A stretch of 64,000 bases of DNA from Daphnia carinata (GCF_022539665.2 NC_081338.1:124001-188000); one strand, 5' to 3'. Positions 24,561 to 41,500 are shown, counted from the stretch's first letter. Notes: generated by a model from the sequence alone, not told the origin. Numbers and translations: made by a program.

Positions 24561-27059
24561 TAGTGTTATAGAATCAGTTTCATGATCTACATTCAAACAG
24601 TATCAATTATACGTGTATTCAATGTGAATATAGTGTTATAGTATCAGTTTCAATATCGACATTCAAACAGTATCAAATATACGTGTATTCAATGTGAATA
24701 TCGTGTGATACAGTGAGTTTCAATATCTACATTCAAACAGCATCAAATATACGTGTATTCAATGTGAATATAGTGATATAGAATCAGTTTCATGATCTAA
24801 ATTCAAACAGTATCAAATATACGTGTATTCAATGTGATACAGTGAGTTTCAATATCTACATTCAAACAGCATCAAATATACGTGTATTCAATGTGAATAT
24901 AATGTTATAGAATCAGTTTCATGATCTACATTCAAACAGTATCAATTATACGTGTATTCAATGTGAATATAGTGTTATAGTATCAGTTTCATGATCGACA
25001 TTCAAACAGCATCAAATATACGTGTATTCAATGTGAATATAGTTTTATAGAATCAGTTTCATGATCTACATTCAAACAGTATCAATTATACGTGTATTCA
25101 ATGTGAATATAGTGTTATAGTATCAGTTTCATGATCGACATTCAAACAGTATCAAATATATGTGTATTTAATATGAATATAGTATAATACAGTGAGTTTC
25201 AATATCTACATTCAAACATCATCAAATATACGTGTATTCAATGTGAATATAGTTTTATAGAATGAGTTTCATGATCTACATTCAAACAGTATCAATTATA
25301 CGTTTATTCAATGTGAATATAGTGTTATAGAATCAGTTTCATGATCGACATTCAAACAGTATCAAATATACGTGTATTCAATATGAATATAATATGATAC
25401 AGTGAGTTTCAATATCTACATTCAAACAGCATCAAATATACGCTAATTCAATGTGAATATAGTGTTATAGAATCAGTTTCATGATCTACATTCAAACAGT
25501 ATCAAATATACGTGTATTCAATGTGAATATAGTATGATTCAGTGAGTTTCAATATCTACATTCAAACAGCATCAAATATACGTGTATTCAATGTGAATAT
25601 AGTGTTATAGAATCAGTTTCATGATCTACATTCAAACAGTATCAATTATACGTGTATTCAATGTGAATATAGAATGATACAGTGAGTTTCAATATCTACA
25701 TTCAAACAGCATCAAATATACGTGTATTCAATGTGAATATAATGTTATAGAATCAGTTTCATGATCTACATTCAAACAGTATCAATTATACGTGTATTCA
25801 ATGTGAATATAGTGTTATAGTATCAGTTTCATGATCGACATTCAAACAGTATCAAATATACGTGTATTCAAATGTGAATATCGAATGATACAGTGAGTTT
25901 CAATATCTACATTCAAACAGCATCAAATATACGTGTATTCAATGTGAATATAGTGTTATAGAATCAGTTTCATGATCTACATTCAAACAGTATCAAATAT
26001 ACGTGTATTCAATGTGAATATAGTATGATACAGTGAGTTTCAATATCTACATTCAAACAGCATCAAATATACGTGTATTCAATGTGAATATAGTGTTATA
26101 GAATCAGTTTCATGATCTACATTCAAACAGTATCAAATATACGTGTATTCAATGTGAATATAGTGTTATAGAATCAGTTTCATGATCTACATTCAAACAG
26201 TATCAAATATACGTATATTCAATGTGAATATAGTGTTATAGAATCAGTTTCATGATCTACATTCAAACAGTATCAAATATACGTGTATTCAATGTGAATA
26301 TAGTGTTATAGAGTCAGTTTCAATATCTACATTCAAACAGCATCAAATATACGTGTATTCAATGTGAATACAGTATGATACAGTGAGTTTCAATATCTAC
26401 ATTCAAACAGCATCAATATACGTGTATTCAATGTGAATATAGTGTTATAGAATCAGTTTCATGATCTACATTCAAACAGCATCAAATATACGTGTATTCA
26501 ATGTGAATATAGTGATACAGTGAGTTTCAATATCTACATTCAAACAGCATCAAATATACGTGTATTCAATGTGAATATAGTGTTATAGAATCAGTTTCAT
26601 GATCTACATTCAAACAGCATCAAATATACGTGTATTCAATGTGAATATAGTGTGATACAGTGAGTTTCAATATCTACATTCAAACAGCATCAAATATACG
26701 TGTATTCAATGTGAATATAGTGTTATAGAATCAGTTTCAATATCTACATTCAAACAGCATCAAATATACGTGTATTCAATGTGAATATAGTGTTATAGAA
26801 TCAGTTTCATGATCTACATTCAAACAGCATCAAATATACGTGTATTCAATGTGAATATAGTGATACAGTGAGTTTCAATATCTACATTCAAACAGCATCA
26901 AATATACGTGTATTCAATGTGAATATAGTGTGATACAGTGAGTTTCAATATCTACATTCAAACAGCATCAAATATACGTGTATTCAATGTGAATATAGTG
27001 TTATAGAATCAGTTTCATGATCTACATTCAAACAGCATCAAATATACGTGTATTCAATG

Positions 27060-27900
27060 TGAATATAGTGTGATACAGTGAGTTTCAATATCTACATTCA
27101 AACAGCATCAAATATACGTGTATTCAATGTGAATATAGTGTGATAGAGTCAGTTTCAATATCTACATTCAAACAGCATCAAATATACGTGTATTCAATGT
27201 GAATATAGTGTTATAGAATCAGTTTCATGATCTACATTCAAACAGCATCAAATATACGTGTATTCAATGTGAATATAGTGTGATACAGTGAGTTTCAATA
27301 TCTACATTCAAACAGCATCAAATATACGTGTATTCAATGTGAATATAGTGTGATACAGTGAGTTTCAATATCTACATTCAAACAGCATCAAATATACGTG
27401 TATTCAATGTGAATATAGTGTTATAGAATCAGTTTCAATATCTACATTCAAACAGCATCAAATATACGTGTATTCAATGTGAATATAGTGTGATACAGTG
27501 AGTTTCAATATCTACATTCAAACAGCATCAAATATACGTGTATTCAATGTGAATATAGTGTGATACAGTGAGTTTCAATATCTACATTCAAACAGCATCA
27601 AATATACGTGTATTCAATGTGAATATAGTGTTATAGAATCAGTTTCATGATCTACATTCAAACAGCATCAAATATACGTGTATTCAATGTGAATATAGTG
27701 TGATACAGTGAGTTTCAATATCTACATTCAAACAGCATCAAATATACGTGTATTCAATGTGAATATAGTGTGATACAGTGAGTTTCAATATCTACATTCA
27801 AACAGCATCAAATATACGTGTATTCAATGTGAATATAGTGTTATAGAATCAGTTTCAATATCTACATTCAAACAGCATCAAATATACGTGTATTCAATGT
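27060..27900 (-). repeat. Trimeric higher-order repeat A-A-X (210 bp)
   Basis: Successive monomers read A, A', B, A, A, H, A, A, B, A, A, H, where H is the hybrid with a B-type left part and an A-type right part. The third position alternates between B and H, so the longest period is 420 bp. Copies are nearly identical, which points to recent homogenisation. Confidence 0.8.
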
Positions 27901-30900
27901 GAATATAGTGTTATAGAATCAGTTTCATGATCTACATTCAAACAGCATCAAATATACGTGTATTCAATGTGAATATAGTATGATACAGTGAGTTTCAATA
28001 TCTACATTCAAACAGCATCAAATATACGTGTATTCAATGTGAATATAGTGTGATACAGAATGAGTTTCATGATCTACATTCAAACAGTATCAATTAAACG
28101 TGTATTCAATGCGAATATAGTGTTATAGTATCAGTTTCATGATCTACATTCAAACAGTATCAAATATACGTGTATTCAATGTGAATATAGAATGATACAG
28201 TGAGTTTCAATATCTACATTCAAACAGCATCAAATATACGTGTATTCAATGTGAATATAGTATGACACAGTGAGTTTCAATATCTACATTCAAACAGCAT
28301 CAAATATACGTGTATTCAATGTGAATATAGTGTTATAGAATCAGTTTCATGATCTACATTCAAACAGTATCAAATATACGTGTATTCAATGTGAATATAG
28401 TGTTATAGAATCAGTTTCATGATCTACATTCAAACAGTATAAATTATACGTGTATTCAATGTGAATATAGTGTTATAGTATCAGTTTCATGATCTACATT
28501 CAAACAGTATCAAATATACGTGTATTCAATGTGAATATAGTATGATACAGTGAGTTTCAATATCTACATTCAAACAGCATCAAATATACGTGTATTCAAT
28601 GTGAATATAGTATGATACAGTGAGTTTCAATATCTACATTCAAACAGCATCAAATATACGTGTATTCAATGTGAATATAGTGTTATAGAATCAGTTTCAT
28701 GATCTACATTCAAACAGTATCAAATATACGTGTATTCAATGTGAATATAGTATGATACAGTGAGTTTCAATATCTACATTCAAACAGCATCAAATATACG
28801 TGTATTCAATGTGAATATAGTGTTATAGAATCAGTTTCATGATCTACATTCAAACAGTATCAAATATACGTGTATTCAATGTGAATATAGTATGATCTAG
28901 TGAGTTTCAATATCTAAATTCAAACAGCATCAAATATACGTGTATTCAATGTGAATATAGTGTTATAGAATCAGTTTCATGATCTACATTCAAACAGTAT
29001 CAAATATACGTGTATTCAATGTGAATATAGTGTTATAGTATCAGTTTCATTATCTACATTCATACAGCATCATATTATAGTGTATTCTATGTGAATATAG
29101 TGTTATAGAATCAGTTTCATGATCTACATTCAAACAGCATCAAATATACGTGTATTCAATGTGAATATAGTATGATAGAGTGAGTTTCAATATCTACATT
29201 CAAACAGCATCAAATATACGTGTATTCAATGTGAATATAGTATGATACAGTGAGTTTCAATATCTACATTCAAACAGCATCAAATATACGTGTATTCAAT
29301 GTGAATATAGTGTTATAGAATCAGTTTCATGATCTACATTCAAACAGTATCAAATATACGTGTATTCAATGTGAATATAGTATGATACAGTGAGTTTCAA
29401 TATCTACATTCAAACAGCATCAAATATACGTGTATTCAATGTGAATATAGTATGATACAGTGAGTTTCAATATCTACATTCAAACAGCATCAAATATACG
29501 TGTATTCAATGTGAATATTGTGTTATAGAATCAGTTTCATGATCTACATTCAAACAGTATCAAATATACGTGTATTCAATGTGAATATAGTATGATACAG
29601 TGAGTTTCAATATCTACATTCAAACAGCATCAAATATACGTGTATTCAATGTGAATATAGTGTTATAGAATCAGTTTCATGATCTACATTCAAACAGTAT
29701 CAAATATACGTGTATTCAATGTGAATATAGTATGATACAGTGAGTTTCAATATCTACATTCAAACAGCATCAAATATACGTGTATTCAATGTGAATATAG
29801 TGTTATAGAATCAGTTTCATGATCTACATTCAAACAGTATCAAATATACGTGTATTCAATGTGAATATAGTGTTATAGTATCAGTTTCATGATCTACATT
29901 CAAACAGCATCAAATATACGTGTATTCAATGTGAATATCGTGTGATACAGTGAGTTTCAATATCTACATTCAAACAGCATCAAATATACGTGTATTCAAT
30001 GTGAATATAGTGTTATAGAATCAGTTTCATGATCTACATTCAAACAGTATCAAATATACGTGTATTCAATGTGAATATAGTATGATAGAGTGAGTTTCAA
30101 TATCTACATTCAAACAGCATCAAATATACGTGTATTCAATGTGAATATAGTATGATACAGTGAGTTTCAATATCTACATTCAAACAGCATCAAATATACG
30201 TGTATTCAATGTGAATATAGTGTTATAGAATCAGTTTCATGATCTACATTCAAACAGTATCAAATATACGTGTATTCAATGTGAATATAGTATGATACAG
30301 TGAGTTTCAATATCTACATTCAAACAGCATCAAATATACGTGTATTCAATGTGAATATAGTGTTATAGAATCAGTTTCATGATCTACATTCAAACAGTAT
30401 CAAATATACGTGTATTCAATGTGAATATAGTATGATACAGTGAGTTTCAATATCTACATTCAAACAGCATCAAATATACGTGTATTCAATGTGAATATAG
30501 TGTTATAGAATCAGTTTCATGATCTACATTCAAACAGTATCAAATATACGTGTATTCAATGTGAATATAGTGTGATACAGTGAGTTTCAATATCTACATT
30601 CAAACAGCATCAAATATACGTGTATTCAATGTGAATATAGTGTTATAGTATCAGTTTCATGATCTACATTCAAACAGTATCAAATATACGTGTATTCAAT
30701 GTGAATATAGTATGATACAGTGAGTTTCAATATCTACATTCAAACAGCATCAAATATACGTGTATTCAATGTGAATATAGTATGATACAGTGAGTTTCAA
30801 TATCTACATTCAAACAGCATCAAATATACGTGTATTCAATGTGAATATAGTGTTATAGAATCAGTTTCATGATCTACATTCAAACAGCATCAAATATACG

Positions 30901-31559
30901 TGTATTCAATGTGAATATAGTATGATACAGTGAGTTTCAATATCTACATTCAAACAGCATCAAATATACGTGTATTCAATGTGAATATAGTGTTATAGAA
31001 TCAGTTTCATGATATACATTCAAACAGCATCAAATATACGTGTATTCATTGTGAATATAGTGTGATACAATAATTTACCATATCTACATTCAAACAGCAT
31101 CAAATATACGTGTATTCAATGTGAATATAGTGTTATACAGTGAGTTTCAATATCTACATTCAAACAGCATCAAATATACGTGTATTCAATGTGAATATAG
31201 TGTTATAGAATCAGTTTCATATCTACATTCAAACAGCATCAAATATACGTGTATTCAATGTGAATATAGTGTTATAGAATCAGTTTCATATCTACATTCA
31301 AACAGCATCAAATATACGTATATTCAATGTGAATATAGTGTTATAGAATCAGTTTCATGATCTACATTCAAACAGCATCAAATATACGTGTATTCAATGT
31401 GAATATAGTGTGATACAGTGTTTCAATGTCTACATTCAAACAGCTTAAAATATACGTGTATTCAATGTGAATATAGTGGTATAGAATCAGTTTCAATATC
31501 TACATTCAAACAGCATCAAATATACGTGTATTCAATGTGAATATAGTGTGATATTTTGA

Positions 31560-32580
31560 GTTTAAATGTCTACATTCAAACAGCATCAAATATACGTGTA
31601 TTCAATGTGAATATAGTGTGATACAGTGAGTTTCAATAGAAACATGAAAACAGCATCAAATATACTGTATTCAATTGAATATAGTTATAGATACAGTTTG
31701 AATGTATCATATCTGATTCAAACAGCATCAAATATACACATTCAATGTGAATATAGTGTTGATACAGTGAGTTTCAATATCTACATTCAAACAGTATCAA
31801 ATATACGTGTATTCAATGTGAATATAGTATGATACAGTGAGTTTCAATGTCTACATTCAAACAGCATCAAATATACGTGTATTCAATGTGAATATAGTGT
31901 TATACAATCAGTTTCAATATCTACATTCAAACAGCATCAAATATATATTCAATGTGAATATAGTATGATACAGTGAGTTTCAATATCTACATTCAAACAG
32001 CATCAAATATACGTGTATTCAATGTGAATATATATTATACATATTCTGTTTCAATGTATCTACATTCAAACTGCATCAAATATACGTATATTCAATGTGA
32101 ATATAGTATATATGATGAGTTTCAATATCTACATTCAAACAGCATCAAATATACGTGTATTCAATGTGAATATAGTGTTATAGAATCAGTTTCAATATCT
32201 ACATTCAAACAGTATCAAATATACGTGTATTCAATGTGAATATAGTGTGATACAGTGAGTTTCAATATCTACATTCAAACAGCATCATACTGTATTCACA
32301 TTGAATATAGTATATACATGAGTTTGAATGTCGACATTCAAACAGATCAAATATACGTGTATTCAATGTGAATATAGTATACAGATATCTGTTTCAATGT
32401 CTACATTGAAACAGCATCAATATACGTATATTCAATGTGAATATAGTGTTATAGAATAGTTTCATGTTGTTTCAAACAGATATCAAACTATGTGTATTCA
32501 ATGTGAATATAGTGAATAGTATATTTGATATCTGTTTCAAACAGATTGATCAAATATACTATATTCAATGTGAATATAGT
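31560..32580. repeat. Scrambled, palindrome-rich satellite segment
   Basis: Monomers here are truncated, shuffled and locally inverted. Short pieces in the plus orientation ('tattcacattgaata' near 32294, 'gtttgaatgt' at 32322) abut minus pieces. Palindromes at the joints include a perfect 22-mer at 32322-32343, a 26-base one at 32389-32414 (12-bp arms, 2-base centre), a near-perfect one at 32520-32558, and a 14-mer at 31667-31680. Flanking monomers on both sides are regular. It is either a rearrangement hotspot or a poorly resolved consensus. Confidence 0.85.
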
Positions 32581-35500
32581 ATGATACAGTGAGTTTCAAT
32601 ATCTACATTCAAACAGCATCAAATATACGTGTATTCAATGTGAATATAGTGTTATAGAATCAGTTTCATGATCTACATTCAAACAGTATCAAATATACGT
32701 GTATTCAATGTGAATATAGTATGATACAGTGAGTTTCAATATCTACATTCAAACAGCATCAAATATACGTGTATTCAATGTGAATATAGTGTTATAGAAT
32801 CAGTTTCATGATCTACATTCAAACAGTATCAAATATACGTGTATTCAATGTGAATATAGTATGATACAGTGAGTTTCAATATCTACATTCAAACAGCATC
32901 AAATATACGTGTATTCAATGTGAATATAGTATGATACAGTGAGTTTCAATATCTACATTCAAACAGCATCAAATATACGTGTATTCAATGTGAATATTGT
33001 GTTATAGAATCAGTTTCATGATCTACATTCAAACAGTATCAAATATACGTGTATTCAATGTGAATATAGTATGATAGAGTGAGTTTCAATATCTACTTTA
33101 AATCAGAATCAAATATACGTGTATTCAATGTGAATATAGTGTTATAGAATCAGTTTCATATCTACATCCAAACAGTATCAAATATACGTGTATTCAATGA
33201 ATATAGTGTTATAGAATCAGTTTCAATATCTACATTCAAACAGTATCAAATATACGTGTATTCAATGTGAATATAGTGTTATAGAATCAGTTTCAATATC
33301 TACATTCAAACAGTATCAAATATACGTGTATTCAATGTGAATATAGTGTTATAGTATCAGTTTCATGATCTACATTCAAACAGTATCAAATATACGTGTA
33401 TTCATTGTGAATATAGTGTGATAGAATGAGTTTCAATATCTACATTCAAACAGCATCAAATATACGTGTATTCAATGTGAATATAGTGTTATAGAATCAG
33501 TTTCATGATCTACATTCAAACAGTATCAAATATACGTGTATTCAATGTGAATATAGTATGATAGAGTGAGTTTCAATATCTACATTCAAACAGCATCAAA
33601 TATACGTGTATTCAATGTGAATATAGTATGATACAGTGAGTTTCAATATCTACATTCAAACAGCATCAAATATACGTGTATTCAATGTGAATATAGTGTT
33701 ATAGAATCAGTTTCATGATCTACATTCAAACAGTATCAAATATACGTGTATTCAATGTGAATATAGTATGATACAGTGAGTTTCAATATCTACATTCAAA
33801 CAGCATCAAATATACGTGTATTCAATGTGAATATAGTGTTATAGAATCAGTTTCATGATCTACATTCAAACAGTATCAAATATACGTGTATTCAATGTGA
33901 ATATAGTATGAAACAATGAGTTTCAATATCTACATTCAAACAGCATCAAATATACGTGTATTCAATGTGAATATAGTGTTATAGAATCAGTTTCAATATC
34001 TACATTCAAACAGTATCAAATATACGTGTATTCAATGTGAATATAGTATGATACAATGAGTTTCAATATCTACATTCAAACAGCATCAAATATACGTGTA
34101 TTCAATGTGAATATAGTGTGATACAGTGAGTTTCAATATCTACATTCAAACAGCATCAAATATACGTGTATTCAATGTGAATATAGTGTTATAGAATGAG
34201 TTTCATGATCTACATTCAAACAGTATCAAATATACGTGTATTCAATGTGAATATAGTATGATACAGTGAGTTTCAATATCTACATTCAAACAGCATCAAA
34301 TATACGTGTATTCAATGTGAATATAGTGTTATAGAATCAGTTTCATGATCTACATTCAAACAGTATCAAATATACGTGTATTCAATGTGAATATAGTGTG
34401 ATACAGTGAGTTTCAATATCTACATTCAAACAGCATCAAATATACGTGTATTCAATGTGAATATAGTGTTATAGAATCAGTTTCATGATCTACATTCAAA
34501 CAGTATCAAATATACGTGTATTCAATGTGAATATAGTGTTATAGAATCAGTTTCAATATCTACATTCAAACAGCATCAAATATACGTGTATTCAATGTGA
34601 ATATAGTGTTATAGAATCAGTTTCATGATCTACATTCAAACAGTATCAAATATACGTGTATTCAATGTGAATATAGTATGATACAGTGAGTTTCAATATC
34701 TACATTCAAACAGCATCAAATATACGTGTATTCAATGTGAATATAGTATGATACAGTGAGTTTCAATATCTACATTCAAACAGCATCAAATATACGTGTA
34801 TTCAATGTGAATATAGTGTTATAGAATCAGTTTCATGATCTACATTCAAACAGTATCAAATATACGTGTATTCAATGTGAATATAGTATGATACAGTGAG
34901 TTTCAATATCTACATTCAAACAGCATCAAATATACGTGTATTCAATGTGAATATAGTGTGATACAGTGAGTTTCAATATCTACATTCAAACAGCATCAAA
35001 TATACGTGTATTCAATGTGAATATAGTGTGATACAGTGAGTTTCAATATCTACATTCAAACAGCATCAAATATACGTGTATTCAATGTGAATATAGTGTT
35101 ATAGAATCAGTTTCATGATCTACATTCAAACAGTATCAAATATACGTGTATTCAATGTGAATATAGTATGATACAGTGAGTTTCAATATCTACATTCAAA
35201 CAGCATCAAATATACGTGTATTCAATGTGAATATAGTGTTATAGAATCAGTTTCATGATCTACATTCAAACAGCATCAAATATACGTGTATTCAATGTGA
35301 ATATAGTATAGAATCAGTTTCAATATCTACATTCAAACAGCATCAAATATACGTGTATTCAATGTGAATATAGTATGATACAGTGAGTTTCAATATCTAC
35401 ATTCAAACAGCATCAAATATACGTGTATTCAATGTGAATATAGTGTTATAGAATCAGTTTCAATATCTACATTCAAACAGTATCAAATATACGTGTATTC

Positions 35501-38500
35501 AATGTGAATATAGTATGATACAGTGAGTTTCAATATCTACATTCAAACAGCATCAAATATACGTGTATTCAATGTGAATATAGTGTTATAGAATCAGTTT
35601 CAATATCTACATTCAAACAGCATCAAATATACGTGTATTCAATGTGAATATAGTGTTATAGAATCAGTTTCATGATCTACATTCAAACAGTATCAAATAT
35701 ACGTGTATTCAATGTGAATATAGTGTTATAGTATCAGTTTCAATATCTACATTCAAACAGCATCAAATATATACGTGTATTCAATGTGAATATAGTGTGA
35801 TAGAATCAGTTTCAATATCTACATTCAAACAGCATCAAATATACGTGTATTCAATGTGAATATAGTGTGATACAGTGAGTTTCAATATCTACATTCAAAC
35901 AGCATCAAATATACGTGTATTCAATGTGAATATATAGTATGATACAGTGAGTTCAATGATCTACATTCAAACAGTATCAAATATACGTGTATTCAATGTG
36001 AATATAGTATGATACAGTGAGTTTCAATATCTACATTCAAACAGCATCAAATATACGTGTATTCAATGTGAATATAGTGTTATAGAATCAGTTTCATGAT
36101 CTACATTCAAACAGTATCAAATATACGTGTATTCAATGTGAATATAGTGTTATAGAATCAGTTTCATGATCTACATTCAAACAGTATCAAATATACGTGT
36201 ATTCAATGTGAATATAGTGTTATAGAATCAGTTTCATGATCTACATTCAAACAGTATCAAATATACGTGTATTCAATGTGAATATAGTGTGATACAGTGA
36301 GTTTCAATATCTACATTCAAACAGCATCAAATATACGTGTATTCAATGTGAATATAGTATTATAGAATGAGTTTCAATATCTACATTCAAACAGTATCAA
36401 ATATACGTGTATTCAATGTGAATATAGTGTTATAGAATCAGTTTCAATATCTACATTCAAACAGCATCAAATATACGTGTATTCAATGTGAATATAGTGT
36501 TATAGAATCAGTTTCATGATCTACATTCAAACAGTATCAAATATACGTGTATTCAATGTGAATATAGTGTTATAGAATCAGTTTCATGATCTACATTCAA
36601 ACAGTATCAAATATACGTGTATTCAATGTGAATATAGTGTGATACAGTGAGTTTCAATATCTACATTCAAACAGTATCAAATATACGTGTATTCAATGTG
36701 AATATAGTATGATACAATGAGTTTCAATATCTACATTCAAACAGCATCAAATATACGTGTATTCAATGTGAATATAGTGTTATAGAATCAGTTTCATGAT
36801 CTACATTCAAACAGCATCAAATATACGTGTATTCAATGTGAATATAGTATGATACAGAGAGTTTCAATATCTACATTCAAACAGCATCAAATATACGTGT
36901 ATTCAATGTGAATATAGTGTTATAGAATCAGTTTCAATATCTACATTCAAACAGCATCAAATATACGTGTATTCAATGTGAATATAGTGTTATAGAATCA
37001 GTTTCATGATCTACATTCAAACAGTATCAAATATACGTGTATTCAATGTGAATATAGTGTGATACAGTGAGTTTCAATATCTACATTCAAACAGCATCAA
37101 ATATACGTGTATTCAATGTGAATATAGTGTGATACAGTGTCAGTTTCATGATCTACATTCAAACAGCATCAAATATACGTGTATTCAATGTGAATATAGT
37201 ATAGATACAGTTTTCAATGATCTACATTCAAACAGCATCAAATATACGTGTATTCAATGTGAATATAGTGTTATAGAATCAGTTTCATGATCTACATTCA
37301 AACAGTATCAAATATACGTGTATTCAATGTGAATATAGTGTGATACAGTGAGTTTCAATATCTACATTCAAACAGTATCAAATATACGTGTATTCAATGT
37401 GAATATAGTGTTATAGAATCAGTTTCATGATCTACATTCAAACAGTATCAAATATACGTGTATTCAATGTGAATATAGTGTTATAGAATCAGTTTCAATG
37501 ATCTACATTCAAACAGCATCAAATATACGTGTATTCAATGTGAATATAGTATGATACAGTGAGTTTCAATATCTACATTCAAACAGCATCAAATATACGT
37601 GTATTCAATGTGAATATAGTGTTATAGAATCAGTTTCATATCTACATTCAAACAGCATCAAATATACGTGTATTCAATGTGAATATAGTATTATACAGTG
37701 AGTTTCAATATCTACATTCAAAACAGCATCAAATATACGTGTATTCAATGTGAATATAGTGTTATAGAATCAGTTTCATGATCTACATTCAAACAGTATC
37801 AAATATATACGTGTATTCAATGTGAATATAGTGTTATAGAATCAGTTTCAATGATCTACATTCAAACAGTATCAAATATACGTGTATTCAATGTGAATAT
37901 AGTGTTATAGAATCAGTTTCAATGATCTACATTCAAACAGTATCAAATATACGTGTATTCAATGTGAATATAGTGTGATACAGTGAGTTTCAATATCTAC
38001 ATTCAAACAGCATCAAATATACGTGTATTCAATGTGAATATAGTGTGATACAGTCAGTTTCAATATCTACATTCAAACAGCATCAAATATACGTGTATTC
38101 AATGTGAATATAGTGTTATACAATCAGTTTCATGATCTACATTCAAACAGCATCAAATATACGTGTATTCAATGTGAATATAGTGTTATGATAGAGTGAG
38201 TTTCAAATATCTACATTCAATACAGCATCAAATATACGTGTATTCAATGTGAATATAGTATGATACAGTGAGTTTCAATATCTACATTCAAACAGCATCA
38301 AATATACGTGTATTCAATGTGAATATAGTGTTATAGAATCAGTTTCAATATCTACATTCAAACAGCATCAAATATACGTGTATTCAATGTGAATATAGTG
38401 TGATACAGTCAGTTTCAATATCTACATTCAAACAGCATCAAATATACGTGTATTCAATGTGAATATAGTGTTATAGAATCAGTTTCATGATCTACATTCA

Positions 38501-41500
38501 AACAGCATCAAATATACGTGTATTCAATGTGAATATAGTGTTATAGAATCAGTTTCCTGATCTACATTCAAACAGTATCAAATATACGTGTATTCAATGT
38601 GAATATAGTATGATACAGTGAGTTTCAATATCTACATTCAAACAGCATCAAATATACGTGTATTCAATGTGAATATAGTGTTATAGAATCAGTTTCATGA
38701 TCTACATTCAAACAGCATCAAATATACGTGTATTCAATGTGAATATAGTATGATACAGTGAGTTTCAATATCTACATTCAAACAGCATCAAATATACGTG
38801 TATTCAATGTGAATATAGTGTTATAGAATCAGTTTCAATGATCTACATTCAAACAGTATCAAATATACGTGTATTCAATGTGAATATAGTATGATACAGT
38901 GAGTTTCAATATCTACATTCAAACAGCATCAAATATACGTGTATTCAATGTGAATATAGTGTTATAGAATCAGTTTCAATATCTACATTCAAACAGCATC
39001 AAATATACGTGTATTCAATGTGAATATAGTGTTATAGAATGAGTTTCAATATCTACATTCAAACAGCGTCAAATATACGTGTATTCAATGTGAATATAGT
39101 GTTATACAATGAGTTTCAATATCTACATTCAAACAGCATCAAATATACGTGTATTCAATGTGAATATAGTGTTATACAGTGAGTTTCAATATCTACATTC
39201 AAACAGCATCAAATATACGTATTCAATGTGAATATAGTGTTATACAGTGAGTTTCATTCTCTACATTCAACCAGCTTCAACTATACGTGTATTCAATGTG
39301 AATATAGTGTGATACAGTGAGTTTCAATATCTACATTCAAACAGCATCAAATATACGTGTATTCAATGTGAATATAGTGTTATAGAATCAGTTTCATGAT
39401 CTACATTCAAACAGCATCAAATATACGTGTATTCAATGTGAATATAGTGTGATACAGTGAGTTTCAATATCTACATTCAAACAGCATCAAATATACGTGT
39501 ATTCAATGTGAATATAGTGTGATACAGTCAGTTTCAATATCTACATTCAAACAGCATCAAATATACGTGTATTCAATGTGAATATAGTGTTATAGAATCA
39601 GTTTCAATGATCTACATTCAAACAGCATCAAATATACGTGTATTCAATGTGAATATAGTGTGATACAGTGAGTTTCAATATCTACATTCAAACAGCATCA
39701 AATATACGTGTATTCAATGTGAATATAGTGTTATACAGTGAGTTTCAATATCTACATTCAAACAGCATCAAATATACGTGTATTCAATGTGAATATAGTG
39801 TTATAGAATCAGTTTCATATCTACATTCAAACAGCATCAAATATACGTGTATTCAATGTGAATATAGTGTTATACAGTGAGTTTCAATATCTACATTCAA
39901 ACAGCATCAAATATACGTGTATTCAATGTGAATATAGTGTGATACAGTGAGTTTCAATATCTACATTCAAACAGCATCAAATATACGTGTATTCAATGTG
40001 AATATAGTGTTATAGAATCAGTTTCAATATCTACATTCAAACAGCATCAAATATACGTGTATTCAATGTGAATATAGTGTTATACAGTGAGTTTCAATAT
40101 CTACATTCAAACAGCATCAAATATACGTGTATTCAATGTGAATATAGTGTTATAGAATCAGTTTCAATATCTACATTCAAACAGCATCAAATATACGTGT
40201 ATTCAATGTGAATATAGTGTGATACAGTGAGTTTCAATATCTACATTCAAACAGCATCAAATATACGTGTATTCAATGTGAATATAGTGTGATACAGTGA
40301 GTTTCAATATCTACATTCAAACAGCATCAAATATACGTGTATTCAATGTGAATATAGTGTGATACAGTGAGTTTCAATATCTACATTCAAACAGCATCAA
40401 ATATACGTGTATTCAATGTGAATATAGTGTTATACAGTGAGTTTCATTATCAACATTCAAACAGCATCAAATATACGTGTATTCAATGTGAATATAGTGT
40501 GATACAGTGAGTTTCAATATCTACATTCAAACAGCATCAAATATACGTGTATTCAATGTGAATATAGTGTGATACAGTGAGTTTCAATATCTACATTCAA
40601 ACAGCATCAAATATACGTGTATTCAATGTGAATATAGTGTTATAGAATCAGTTTCAATATCTACATTCAAACAGCATCAAATATACGTGTATTCAATGTG
40701 AATATAGTGTGATACAGTGAGTTTCAATATCTACATTCAAACAGCATCAAATATACGTGTATTCAATGTGAATATAGTGTTATAGAATCAGTTTCATGAT
40801 CTACATTCAAACAGTATCAAATATACGTGTATTCAATGTGAATATAGTGTGATACAATCAGTTTCAATATCTACATTCAAACAGCATCAAATATACGTGT
40901 ATTCAATGTGAATATAGTGTTATAGAATCAGTTTCAATATCTACATTCAAACAGCATCAAATATACGTGTATTCAATGTGAATATAGTGTGATACAGTGA
41001 GTTTCAATATCTACATTCAAACAGCATCAAATATACGTGTATTCAATGTGAATATAGTGTTATACAATCAGTTTCAATATCTACATTCAAACAGCATCAA
41101 ATATACGTGTATTCAATGTGAATATAGTGTGATACAGTCAGTTTCAATATCTACATTCAAACAGCATCAAATATACGTGTATTCAATGTGAATATAGTGT
41201 TATAGAATCAGTTTCAATGATCTACATTCAAACAGCATCAAATATACGTGTATTCAATGTGAATATAGTGTGATACAGTGAGTTTCAATATCTACATTCA
41301 AACAGCATCAAATATACGTGTATTCAATTTTAATATAGTGTTATACAATGAGTTTCAATATCTACATTCAAACAGCATCAAATATACGTGTATTCAATGT
41401 GAATATAGTGTGATACAGTGAGTTTCAATATCTACATTCAAACAGCATCAAATATACGTGTATTCAATGTGAATATAGTGTTATAGAATCAGTTTCAATA

